Of a DNA stretch of 47,924 bases, positions 16,620 to 24,999 are shown piece after piece (the stretch's first letter is position 1; each line of letters begins with the position of its first letter). Origin of the DNA: DASSBG01 sp964583865 (GTDB lineage: Bacteria; Pseudomonadota; Gammaproteobacteria; Xanthomonadales; Rhodanobacteraceae); contig CAZOXZ010000003.1 of NCBI GenBank assembly GCA_964583865.1, forward strand, positions 1 through 47,924, in the 5' to 3' direction. A program made the position numbers and the translations under genes. The notes under the pieces are model-generated. The model saw nothing but the letters and a program-made list of their open reading frames with translations, was not told the DNA's origin and made no database searches.

Positions 16620-17909
16620 TCAATGCCCTTGGCGCGCCGTACCCTTGCGCCGCACCCAGAAGTATAGCGGCAGGCCGGACACCAGCAATACGCAGCCCCA
16701 CAACAAGGCATCGGTGCCGACGCCGGAAACGGCGTACAGGCTGTACAGCAAGGCGCCGGCGGCCACCGTCCGCGAAACGGAGCCCTTGCCGCGGTACAGC
16801 CAGGCCGCCGAGCCGACGAGGTACGGCAACAAGGTGGCCGTGGTGGACAGCAGAATGGCAAACGTGAACAAGTCCACCAGCGAGCGGTTGTAATTGCTGA
16901 TGACCAACACCGTCGCCAGACCGCAACTGACGAGAATGCCGAAGGCCGGCGTGCCTTGTTTGCTCTGCCTGGCAAAGGCCTGTGGCATGGCATTGTAGCG
17001 TGCGGCGGCCATGGGCAACTGCGCCGCCAGCAAGGTCCAGCCGTTGACCGCGCCGAGGCAGGAAATGGCCATGACGATAGCCACGCCGATGCCGATCACA
17101 GGCCCCCACAGCGCCGCCGCGGCATCGGCCATGGGTGCACCGGATTGGGCCAGTTGCCCGGCCGGCAAAAGCCCCAGCACCGTGGTGCAGGCCAGCACCG
17201 TGGCGACACCGGCAATCGCCGTGCCAAGCACGGTGGCCCGGGCCACCGTGCGCGAGGAATCACTGACCTCGCCAGCCGGCACCGTGGCCGCCTCCAGGCC
17301 GATCATGGCCCACAGCGTCAATGCCACCGTGCTGGCGGCCACACTGCCCAGCGACTGGTCCGTGGGGTTGAACGGCACATAGTTCTGGCCATCCACAAAC
17401 CACAAGGCCACCAGGCCGAACAGAAACAGCGGCAAGACCTTGAGAATGGTCGTCACCAGTTGCAGCACGCCGGCGCTTTTCAGCCCCGTCAGGTTCACCG
17501 CGGCGCAGAACCAGACGGCAACCAAGGCGCAAGCCGCCGAGCGCACCGGCGTGGCGTTCAGCGCCGGGAAAATGGCCCCGACGCTGCCGGCAAAGGCCAC
17601 CGCGATGGCGGCGATGCCGCACCACATGGAAATCCAGTAACTCCAGGCCACCATGAAGCCCGGCAACTGACCAAAGGCATTGCGCGCAAACACGTACGGC
17701 CCGCCGGACTCCGGCCAGCGCCCGGCCAACTTGGCAAAAGTCGCCGCCAGAAGCAACGCGCCGCACAGCGTGATGGCCCAGCCGACGATGCTGGCCGCGC
17801 CATACGGCGCCAGCGTCGAGGGCAGCAGGAAGGCTCCGGAACCGATCATGCTGCCGGCCACCAGCGCCGACGCCGTCCACAGGCCCAGCGGTCGTTTTGT
17901 CTCGCTCAT
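16620..17909 (-). CDS. APC-superfamily amino acid permease
   Basis: This 429-residue protein has about 12 hydrophobic helices. It has the APC signature in helix 1, ASALVAGSMIGSGAFLLPST, where the unwound GSG loop binds the amino acid backbone. Further landmarks are GGPYVFARNAFGQLPGFMVA and LWAMIGLEAATVPAGEVSDS, typical of the AdiC/CadB/YjeH-like basic amino acid/polyamine antiporter group. The substrate cannot be told from sequence alone. The first 98 bases of this gene plus 39 bases of leader are duplicated at 26604-26746, on the far side of the restriction-modification island. Its own full-length copy looks intact. Confidence 0.9.
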   Translation of the reverse strand: MSETKRPLGLWTASALVAGSMIGSGAFLLPSTLAPYGAASIVGWAITLCGALLLAATFAKLAGRWPESGGPYVFARNAFGQLPGFMVAWSYWISMWCGIAAIAVAFAGSVGAIFPALNATPVRSAACALVAVWFCAAVNLTGLKSAGVLQLVTTILKVLPLFLFGLVALWFVDGQNYVPFNPTDQSLGSVAASTVALTLWAMIGLEAATVPAGEVSDSSRTVARATVLGTAIAGVATVLACTTVLGLLPAGQLAQSGAPMADAAAALWGPVIGIGVAIVMAISCLGAVNGWTLLAAQLPMAAARYNAMPQAFARQSKQGTPAFGILVSCGLATVLVISNYNRSLVDLFTFAILLSTTATLLPYLVGSAAWLYRGKGSVSRTVAAGALLYSLYAVSGVGTDALLWGCVLLVSGLPLYFWVRRKGTARQGH

Positions 17910-17948
17910 CTCGGGATGCCCTGAAAGAAGGCCTGACTATACAGCCTT
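17806..17948 (-). repeat. Direct repeat A (start of permease gene), edge of R-M island
   Basis: These 143 bases match 26604-26746 in the same orientation with only six differences. All six fall in the coding part and all are synonymous. Homology ends at CAGCCTT on the island side. A weak, divergent similarity continues a little further into the gene. The pair of direct repeats encloses the DUF3883 gene and the hsd operon. Confidence 0.9.
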
Positions 17949-18021
17949 GCCGGTGCCGCGCGACAACAACCAAAGCTTGCGCTAACCTGGCTTCGGGTCA
18001 CGAGGCAAAGTGGTTCATTCC

Positions 18022-18879
18022 ATGCCAAGAGGCGAGTCATGGTCACATGTCGAGGTTGAAGCCTGCGTCGCGGATTATCTGCAGATGCTGGTTCTGGAGC
18101 TGAACGGACAGCGATACAGCAAGAAGGAGCATCGCAGTGTCCTGGCCACGAAACTGGATGGACGCAGCGACGGTTCCATCGAGTTCAAGCACGCGAACAC
18201 CAGCGCCGTACTCGTCCAGCTAGGCTACCCCTTCATCAACGGATACAAGCCGCGCTACAACGTCCAGCAACTACTGCGCGAAGTGGTCGAGGAACAAGTC
18301 GTCCACAACACGACGCTGCAGGCGGCTGCCGAACATGCCGTGCAGCAACCGGCGGTTGCGGCGACAGTCACCGACTGGGCCAAAGTGATCGTTGAGCGGC
18401 CCCACGGCGGCGCGATCCACGAACCGGAACCCGAGTACACACCAAGATTTTCACCAGCCCAGCGTGATTATCTCTCGCAGGAAGCCCGCAACCGCTCATT
18501 GGGCCAGGCCGGCGAGGAATTCGTGCTGGAAATGGAAAGCCGTCGCCTGCACGAAGCCGGCCAAAAACGTCTGGCCAATCGCGTCGAGCACGTAGCCGCC
18601 ACCCAGGGTGACGGTCTCGGCTTTGATGTGCTGTCCTTCGAGAACAGTGGCAAGGAACGCCTCATCGAAGTGAAGACCACCCGCTTCGGCAAGGCGACAC
18701 CGTTCTATGCCACGCGCAACGAGGTCGCCCGGTCCGAAGCGGACAGGGACAAGTACCACGTCTACCGGCTGTTCAACTTCCGCGACAAACCGCAGGCATT
18801 TGTTCTCCCCGGCGCCATCGAGGAAAACTGCCAGCTCGACCCGGTCAGTTACCGCGCCCGCCTGCTGGCCGGTTCGTGA
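18022..18879 (+). CDS. DUF3883 domain protein, probable defence-associated
   Basis: This 285-residue protein begins MPRGESWSHVEVEACVADYL; a GTG at 18010 is an alternative start. Residues 1-85 contain a conserved N-terminal module (GQRYSKKEHRSVLATKLDGR and IEFKHANTSAVLVQLGYPFI). Residues 155-270 are a DUF3883 domain: RSLGQAGEEFVLEMESRRL, GFDVLSFENSGKERLIEVKT and VARSEADRDKYHVYRLFNFR. The E-x-K within LIEVKTT fits a nuclease-like PD-(D/E)xK core. DUF3883 proteins often sit in restriction and other defence loci. This gene is inside the repeat-flanked island, divergent from the permease and convergent with hsdR. A specific activity cannot be assigned. Confidence 0.75.
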   Translation: MPRGESWSHVEVEACVADYLQMLVLELNGQRYSKKEHRSVLATKLDGRSDGSIEFKHANTSAVLVQLGYPFINGYKPRYNVQQLLREVVEEQVVHNTTLQAAAEHAVQQPAVAATVTDWAKVIVERPHGGAIHEPEPEYTPRFSPAQRDYLSQEARNRSLGQAGEEFVLEMESRRLHEAGQKRLANRVEHVAATQGDGLGFDVLSFENSGKERLIEVKTTRFGKATPFYATRNEVARSEADRDKYHVYRLFNFRDKPQAFVLPGAIEENCQLDPVSYRARLLAGS

Positions 18880-18955
18880 TGGGCCACCCCCGCAGCCGGC
18901 ACGCCCGAGTTCGACAGTTAAACGCGCAACTTGTTGACTGTATTGGGTGTCGGTT

Positions 18956-18985
18956 CAAAAACGTGTACTACCGGATGCGTTTTTG
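18956..18985. terminator. Bidirectional terminator-like hairpin
   Basis: CAAAAACG and CGTTTTTG form a perfect 8-base stem around a 14-base loop. With A-rich and T-rich flanks the structure could stop transcripts from the DUF3883 gene (plus strand), and possibly any transcript that continues past the hsdR end on the minus strand. The rest of 18880-19154 contains no convincing gene. Confidence 0.5.
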
Positions 18986-19154
18986 GCGTGGTGGGCGTGG
19001 TTTCTTGAGCTCGGGGGCGGTGAAAACCTTGTGCTGGGTTTCGGAAAGGCAGGAGATGCCAGAGATTGATCGGTTGGCTGGCTGGACGTGAATACGGTGT
19101 TGCTGCAGCTTGCGTAGATCGTCCAAAGCCCGCGTCGACGCCAGGCGGCGACCA

Positions 19155-22100
19155 TCAACCGGCGCGCTTTTCCACGCGTGGCTGCAAGGAATCCAGGGCA
19201 CGAAACATGCCTTCCACCACCGTGTCCTTGCCCGCAAACAAGGCCTCCGGACCGCCGGCATGCAGGCTGCTGAAAGGCGGTTCGTACAGCGCTGATGCCG
19301 GCATCACGCCGCGCGCGGTGACCTGGTCGATGATCATCTCCACGAAGCGGGCCTGTTTCGGGGTCAGGCTGCGGTCAGAGAGAAAACCGGCAAAGGCGGC
19401 TTGGGCAGCGGCACGGTCCAGGCCGACCAGCGAGCGCACGAAATGCGCCAGCGACGGCGCCTGGTTGCGCTGGAGCAGGGCCGACAGCAACTCGCTGCCA
19501 TCCTCCTCACCGATGGCCACCAACGCGGCCTCCAGGCTATCGAGATCGGTGGCGGTCAAGGGCAGATTGGCCCGCAGGCGACTGATGGCGATGTGCTTCG
19601 GGTGCTCGCGCAGGTAGTCGCGCACCTTTTTCTCGTACTGCGCGCCGGTCATCTTCGGCATGCCGAGGTCAACGTCATCGGCCACGCGCAGCACCTCATC
19701 ACGGAAATGCGTGTACACCATGTTGCGCTTTTTCTTGTCCAGCAGGTGGATCAGGCCGCGCAAGCGCAGGCGTACCTCTTCCAGTGAGCCCAGGGTGATG
19801 TCCTGCCAGAAGGCGGCCTCCTGCAGGCGGGCCAGCCAGGCCAGTTGCTCGGCCACAGCCGGGATGTCGCGCTGCTCCTCCAGCAACGCGGCCATGTCCA
19901 CCACCCGCTTGCGCAGCCGCTCGAAGCGTTGCATCTCGCCTTCGGCGCGGGCCAGTTGCATGCGCAGCATGGTCAGGTCGAACAAACGTGCCTCGAGGTC
20001 GTCCGTATCGGCGTCCACCGGCAGTTCTGCCAGCTCGGTCTTCAGCGTCTCGCGTTCATCCTCGCTCAATGAACGCCACGCCTGGCGTTCGCGGAAGTGC
20101 TCCACGGCCTGCAAGTGCATGCGGACAATGAAGTTGTCCGGGTTCATGGCCGCCACGGCGCCGTGCAGCGTGTCAACCAGGGCATTCGCCAGCGCCGCGT
20201 CCGGGTCCAGTGCGGCCTGCGTGCGGACCTGGTGCAACAGGTCCACCCGCGCCCGGAACAGGCGTGTGCCCAGCGAGGCGGTGTTGCTGGCATGGACGCC
20301 CTGCGGGTTCTCCTTGAAGAAGGCGAAGTTGCCGCAAAAATCGAACACGCGAAAGTCTTCCTTGTCCTCGCCGGGGCCGAACAGGTCCGGGCACAGGCGG
20401 GTGCCGCGGCCGATCATCTGCCAGAACTTGATCTTCGAGTACACCGGCTTGAAGAACACCAGGTTGGCCACTTCCGGAATGTCGATGCCGGTGTCCAGCA
20501 TGTCCACCGAGATGGCCAGGTGCGGTGCCTTGTCCCGGTCCGAAAAGTCATCCAGCAGGCTTTGCGGGTACTTTGCGTAGTTGTCGATGACGCGCGCAAA
20601 GTGCCCGGCGTGGTGCGGGTAGTGATGGTTGAAGCGCTCCTCGATGAACAGTGCGTGCTCGTGGTTGCGCGCAAACAGGATGGTCTTGGCCAGGCGGTCA
20701 CCGCCCTCGACCTTGTGGCCGTGCTGCATCAGGTACCGCAACACCCGATCGACGGTGTCGGTGTTGAACAGCCAGTTGTTGACAGCGGCGGCGTGTACGC
20801 GGTCCGGGTACTTCTCCAGCGTCGCATCATCGCCCCAGTCCAGGCTCTCCCACTCGGCCTTTTCCTCGTCGCTGAGCTGGTCGTAGGCAATGCCCTCGTG
20901 CGGAAACTTCAGGTCCACCTGCTGCGCCGCGTAGGGCACCAGAAAATCGTCCCTGACCGCCTGCTGCAGCTCGTAGGCATCGGTTGGCACGCCCGGTTCC
21001 AGCTCGAACAGCTCGTAGGTGTTGCGGTCCACCTCCTCGCTGGGCGTGGCGGTCAAGCCCACCAGCAGCGAATCGAAGTAGTCGAAGATGGCGCCGTACT
21101 TCTGGTACACCGAGCGGTGCGCCTCATCGATGATGACCAGGTCGAAATGGCCGACGTCGTAGCGTGCCTGGTCGCCGTCTGTCTCGTCGATCAGGCCCAT
21201 CATGGTCGGGTAGGTGCTGACGTAGACCCGGCCCTGGCCCTGCTTGTCGGTGACCAGGTTCACCGGACTGGACTCGGGCAGGTGCGCCTTGAAGGCCGTG
21301 CTGGCCTGGTTGACCAATGAGATGCGGTCGGCCAGGAACAGCGCACGCTTGACCCAGCCGGCGCGTTGCAGCAAGTCGACCAGGGCGATGGCAGTGCGCG
21401 TCTTGCCGGTGCCGGTGGCCATCACCAGCAAGGCCTTGCGCTGGGACTTGCGGAACTGGTCGAGAATGCTGCCGATGGCGCGCTTCTGGTAGTAGCGGCC
21501 GGCAATGGCATCGCGCACGTTGGCCACGTCCAGCGCCGTGTGCCCGGAGCGTCGCCGGATCAGCCGCGCCAGCGACTCGCGGTCATGGAAGCCGGCCACG
21601 CGCCGCGGTGGATAGCGACGGTCATCCCACAGCCAAGTCTGGTAGCCGTTGGTGTAGAAAATGATCGGCCGCTGGCCGTGCATCTTCTCCAGGCAGTCGG
21701 CATACAACTTGGCCTGTTGCTGGCCCTGGCGCGGGTCGAGTGTGGTGCGCTTGGCCTCGACCACGCCCAGCGGCTTGCCGTCCTCGCCCCAGAGCACGTA
21801 ATCGGCGTAGCCGATGCCTTTTTGATTGGGCATGCCGCTGACCTCGTACTCGCGGTCGCGGGGCTGGTCCAGCGGCCAGCCGGCCCGCTTCAGGTCAACG
21901 TCGATCAGGTAGTGGCGGGTCTCGGCCTCGGCGTAGTCGTGCTCGTCGGGGATGGCCTCGGTGGTCTTGCGCACCCGTGCCAGCTTGTCGCGCAAGGCCT
22001 GCAGCTCCTTGTCCAGCGCGTCACGTTCCTGTTGCTGGCGCAACTGCTGGCGGTTTTGCTCGGCCAGCTTCGCCTCCAGCTTCTCCAGCTCCCGGCGTGG

Positions 22101-22547
22101 CACGCTGTCGCCCGTGGCCGGTGCCGGCGGGATGCGCTCGTCGCGCCAGGCGGCACCATCGCGTGGTGCTTCGGGCACATAGGTGCGCACCAGCCAGTAG
22201 CACAGATGGTGCAGCTCCTTGACCACCTGCAAGGCATCGTATTGGCGGATGCGGGCGCGGCCATGCACGGCCTGATTGCCGACCTTCTGGATCACCCGCG
22301 CCTTGTGGAACACCGCCTGCGGCAGCAGGTTACGGAAGCTCGGCTCGTGCAGCAGAGCGCCGAGGTTGCGGTCGTAGGGCATGCGCAGGCCGCTGTCGTG
22401 GCGATACAGCCAGTGGACAATGGCCTCCAGCGTGAAGCGGGCGTGAAAGCAGGCCGCGCGCGGGTCGCCCATGATGTGGCCTTCGGCCTTGCGCGCGGCG
22501 GCGGCGATGTCGGCCAGGGCGTCAGGCAGGAAGTCGAAGTTGCTCAT
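19155..22547 (-). CDS. hsdR: HsdR, type I restriction endonuclease subunit
   Basis: This 1130-residue protein has an N-terminal DUF4145-like helical region (about 1-150) and a coiled-coil stretch rich in E, Q and R (about 150-195). The nuclease domain carries YADYVLWGEDGKPLGVVEAK (D and E-x-K). A superfamily 2 translocase follows: LLVMATGTGKTRTAIALVDL, VIIDEAHRSVYQKYG, GLTATPSEEVDRNT and MIGRGTRLCPDLFGPGEDK. This is the EcoKI-type HsdR architecture. It translocates DNA and cuts unmodified DNA at a distance. The start is three bases after the fic stop, so translation is probably coupled to fic. Confidence 0.96.
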   Translation of the reverse strand: MSNFDFLPDALADIAAAARKAEGHIMGDPRAACFHARFTLEAIVHWLYRHDSGLRMPYDRNLGALLHEPSFRNLLPQAVFHKARVIQKVGNQAVHGRARIRQYDALQVVKELHHLCYWLVRTYVPEAPRDGAAWRDERIPPAPATGDSVPRRELEKLEAKLAEQNRQQLRQQQERDALDKELQALRDKLARVRKTTEAIPDEHDYAEAETRHYLIDVDLKRAGWPLDQPRDREYEVSGMPNQKGIGYADYVLWGEDGKPLGVVEAKRTTLDPRQGQQQAKLYADCLEKMHGQRPIIFYTNGYQTWLWDDRRYPPRRVAGFHDRESLARLIRRRSGHTALDVANVRDAIAGRYYQKRAIGSILDQFRKSQRKALLVMATGTGKTRTAIALVDLLQRAGWVKRALFLADRISLVNQASTAFKAHLPESSPVNLVTDKQGQGRVYVSTYPTMMGLIDETDGDQARYDVGHFDLVIIDEAHRSVYQKYGAIFDYFDSLLVGLTATPSEEVDRNTYELFELEPGVPTDAYELQQAVRDDFLVPYAAQQVDLKFPHEGIAYDQLSDEEKAEWESLDWGDDATLEKYPDRVHAAAVNNWLFNTDTVDRVLRYLMQHGHKVEGGDRLAKTILFARNHEHALFIEERFNHHYPHHAGHFARVIDNYAKYPQSLLDDFSDRDKAPHLAISVDMLDTGIDIPEVANLVFFKPVYSKIKFWQMIGRGTRLCPDLFGPGEDKEDFRVFDFCGNFAFFKENPQGVHASNTASLGTRLFRARVDLLHQVRTQAALDPDAALANALVDTLHGAVAAMNPDNFIVRMHLQAVEHFRERQAWRSLSEDERETLKTELAELPVDADTDDLEARLFDLTMLRMQLARAEGEMQRFERLRKRVVDMAALLEEQRDIPAVAEQLAWLARLQEAAFWQDITLGSLEEVRLRLRGLIHLLDKKKRNMVYTHFRDEVLRVADDVDLGMPKMTGAQYEKKVRDYLREHPKHIAISRLRANLPLTATDLDSLEAALVAIGEEDGSELLSALLQRNQAPSLAHFVRSLVGLDRAAAQAAFAGFLSDRSLTPKQARFVEMIIDQVTARGVMPASALYEPPFSSLHAGGPEALFAGKDTVVEGMFRALDSLQPRVEKRAG

Positions 22548-22550
22548 GGC

Positions 22551-23675
22551 CTACACCCGCAGCAGCTTCATCAAGGGTTCGAAACGATAGGTCGCCGAAC
22601 GCCGGCCGGAGGCCGGGCGCACCGTTTCCAGCAGGCCTTCCTGCAGCAGCAGGCGCGAAAACCGCCCTGCCGTGGCCGGCGGGATGCCGGCGCTGCGGGT
22701 GAAGCGGCTGTTGCTGAACACCGGATGGGCAAACAGGTAATCCAACGCGGTCACGGCATGTTTCGACGCCAGCAGTTCGGCAAGACGCAGTTTCATGGCC
22801 TCGTAGCAGTCGCTGATGGCGCGGGCCACGGCGAGGTTCTGCCGGGCCTGCTCGGCCACGGCCAGCAGAAAGAAGTTGCACCAGCCGAGCCAGTCGCCGC
22901 TGGCCGAGACTTCGCGCAGGCGCTGGATGTAGGCGTCCTTGTGATCCTCGAAGTAACGGCTGATGTAAAAGTGCGGCGCGGAAATGGCGCCACCGCGCCA
23001 CAGCATCAAGGTGATCAGCATGCGCCCGACGCGGCCATTGCCGTCCTCGAACGGATGCAAGGCCTCGAACTCGGCATGCGCCAGCGCCGTGCGCAGCAGC
23101 ACCGGCTGTTGCGGGTCGTCAATCAGCGCGAACAGGGCTTCCAGGCCAGCGGCCAGATGCTGCGGCGCCGCCGGGATGAAGTGCACCGTCTGGCTACCGC
23201 GCTCGCCGATGTAGTTCTGCTCGCGCTTCCAGGCGCCCGGTGCCTTGCGCGCGCCGCGGCCGAAGGACAGCAATTGCTGGTGGATGCTGCGCAGCAGGGC
23301 CTCGCCCAGGGGCCGGCCTTCGGCCAGTTGCCGCTGGGCGGTGTTCAACGCGCGGCGGTACAGCGCCGTCTCGATGATTTCCGAGCGGTACTCCGCGCCG
23401 GCCGCGGCATCATCGTCCTCGGCGTACTCGGCCTCCAACTGCAGGATCTCGTCCATGGTGCTGATGGTGCCTTCCATGCGCGAGGACACCACCGCTTCCT
23501 GGCCGCGCAGCGGCGCCAGGAACACTTCGCTGTCGTGCAGCCCCTGCAGCATCTGGTCGTAGCGCGCCAAGGCATCGGTGGCCTGCAGCAGCGCCGGCAA
23601 CAACGCCGCCTGGTCCAGTTGCGGCGGGAACTGACCCAGGTGGTAGCGGACGGCGTTGTCGGTATCGAGTGGCAC
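22551..23675 (-). CDS. Fic domain AMP-transferase, class II, inside hsd operon
   Basis: This 374-residue Fic protein has the full active-site motif HPFEDGNGRVGR at residues 207-218 (catalytic H207). It also has an N-terminal inhibitory motif S-x-x-x-E-G (S64 to G69 in SSRMEGTIST), which marks class II, self-inhibited Fic enzymes. A C-terminal winged-helix-like segment (SRFTRSAGIPPATAGRFSRL and LLQEGLLETV) may bind DNA. The start is a GTG preceded at six bases by AAGGAG. It lies between hsdS and hsdR. Fic enzymes transfer AMP to protein targets; the target here is unknown, but the position suggests a link to the restriction system. Confidence 0.93.
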   Translation of the reverse strand: MPLDTDNAVRYHLGQFPPQLDQAALLPALLQATDALARYDQMLQGLHDSEVFLAPLRGQEAVVSSRMEGTISTMDEILQLEAEYAEDDDAAAGAEYRSEIIETALYRRALNTAQRQLAEGRPLGEALLRSIHQQLLSFGRGARKAPGAWKREQNYIGERGSQTVHFIPAAPQHLAAGLEALFALIDDPQQPVLLRTALAHAEFEALHPFEDGNGRVGRMLITLMLWRGGAISAPHFYISRYFEDHKDAYIQRLREVSASGDWLGWCNFFLLAVAEQARQNLAVARAISDCYEAMKLRLAELLASKHAVTALDYLFAHPVFSNSRFTRSAGIPPATAGRFSRLLLQEGLLETVRPASGRRSATYRFEPLMKLLRV

Positions 23676-23686
23676 ACGCGGCTCCT

Positions 23687-23821
23687 TTGTTGATCACTTT
23701 AGCCGCAATTTGATCAACAAGCCAGCTTGTTGTCGCCACGTGAGCAACAAACCGGCTTGTTGCTCATCCAGGGCAGAAAATGATCAACAAGCGCTGTTGT
23801 GCCTTGTTCGTGCACGACAAG
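23687..23821 (-). promoter_or_regulatory. Array of TGATCAACAAGC inverted repeats ahead of fic-hsdR
   Basis: The 154-base gap between hsdS and fic holds repeated copies of TGATCAACAA: an inverted copy at 23687-23696 next to the fic ribosome site, a palindrome (CAACAAGC / GCTTGTTG) at 23711-23732, a perfect 10-base-arm palindrome TGAGCAACAA / TTGTTGCTCA at 23741-23766, a half-palindrome at 23781-23798, and a weaker inverted pair CTTGT/ACAAG near 23803-23821. The direct copies begin at 23711, 23741 and 23781, i.e. 30 and 40 bases apart. This looks like a multi-site operator and separates hsdMS transcription from fic-hsdR. Confidence 0.7.
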
Positions 23822-23829
23822 CCGGCGCG

Positions 23830-24999
23830 TTACAGCTCACCGGCAAAGGCCCGCGCCTGCAACGAAGCAAACAGGGCATCCAGCTCGGCCAGATGCGCCT
23901 GCATGCGGGCCTTTTGCTGCTCCACGGCTTCGGCGATGGCGGCGAAACGCTGTTGCAGGGCGAGGGGTGGTAATGGCATCGACAGGATTAGTAACTTCGG
24001 TTTCGCGAAGTTTTTCATTGACCCGCTAGTTCCTGACGCACGCTGCGACAATGAACGACGAAACCCCACGGTCTGCGTCACGTGGTAGATAAACAGCGGC
24101 TCAACGCGAACCTCGTCGTGCCAGACAAACTTCCAGATTTTGTCGGGGAGAACCATGTTCGCGGGCGTATCCCACACGTACGCGGTAGCGCCGATCAAGT
24201 TCGCTGTGTTTGCCCTGCTTATCAAGAGGTCGCCGGGACGAACGATTGACGAAGCCTTGACATGGAAGTCATACGGAAGATATTTGCTCTCGTTGGGTCG
24301 ATACACGCCGGATGTCACCGCGCTCACCTTGAGTACGCGATAGTCCGTTGGCGTCTCGGATTGGCTGACATTTTTCCCCCCATCCAAGCGCTTCACAAAC
24401 TCGCTGAAGCATCGATTTTTCCAACCCTTCGGGTTGATGACGGGATCGCCGAACAGGTCGAGGAAGCTGGCTTGCAGCAGTTCGTCGAGCTGGGCCAGGG
24501 CCTGGCGGCGCTGGACACGCAAAGCATCGGCGGCATCGAGAATGGCGGCAATACGCTTTTGTTCGGGCAGCGGTGGGAGCGGGACAGTAAATCTCGCGAG
24601 CTGCGTTGGGCTGAGACGTGGGAGATTAGCCCCGGAACAACGGCTGGTCGCCAAGTCAATCATGGCCGGGACTCTGAGGAAGTGGAACAAGTAGTCTCTG
24701 CAAACGGAAGGTCGGGGAAGTATCGGAATGATGTCTGTGCTGCAGACCCCATCAAATGCCGGGCGCGCAATTTTCCGCAGGTATGGGCGAAGCTTTCCGT
24801 AAAGAACGTGCTGTGATGAGAACCGGAACTTGGTGCTTCTTATCCCGGCATCCGAAACAGAGTGCGGCATAGAGATTGTGCCATCGCCGTCAACGTCCTC
24901 CAGCCCGATGTACGCCATGTCTCCCTGCAAATCTGATGGCTGGATCGTTCTCCGATCCAGATCAGCAATCGTTTGCAGCTCGACCCTCTCCCACGTCAT
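23830..24999 (-). CDS. hsdS: HsdS, type I specificity subunit
   Basis: This 389-residue protein has two target recognition domains (about 1-150 and 195-340), each followed by a conserved helical arm. Arm 1 includes VPLPPLPEQKRIAAILDAAD and a helix ending ASFLDLFGDP; arm 2 includes MPLPPLALQQRFAAIAEAVE. The N-terminal half recognises one half-site and the second half the other; the sequence of the DNA target cannot be predicted. The central coding DNA (about 24000-24900) is visibly more AT-rich than the flanking hsd genes, as often seen for exchanged specificity domains. The ATG overlaps the hsdM stop (ATGA). Confidence 0.95.
   Translation of the reverse strand: MTWERVELQTIADLDRRTIQPSDLQGDMAYIGLEDVDGDGTISMPHSVSDAGIRSTKFRFSSQHVLYGKLRPYLRKIARPAFDGVCSTDIIPILPRPSVCRDYLFHFLRVPAMIDLATSRCSGANLPRLSPTQLARFTVPLPPLPEQKRIAAILDAADALRVQRRQALAQLDELLQASFLDLFGDPVINPKGWKNRCFSEFVKRLDGGKNVSQSETPTDYRVLKVSAVTSGVYRPNESKYLPYDFHVKASSIVRPGDLLISRANTANLIGATAYVWDTPANMVLPDKIWKFVWHDEVRVEPLFIYHVTQTVGFRRSLSQRASGTSGSMKNFAKPKLLILSMPLPPLALQQRFAAIAEAVEQQKARMQAHLAELDALFASLQARAFAGEL

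Noticed and set aside
15710..16993. Longer form of the ankyrin protein starting at 16993
   Set aside because: The additional N-terminal codons overlap the permease gene in another frame, and the lipoprotein signal fixes the start at 16564.
18880..19154. Transposase remnant between the DUF3883 gene and hsdR
   Set aside because: A minus-strand frame looked faintly transposase-like, but no motif could be supported; only a hairpin is reported there.
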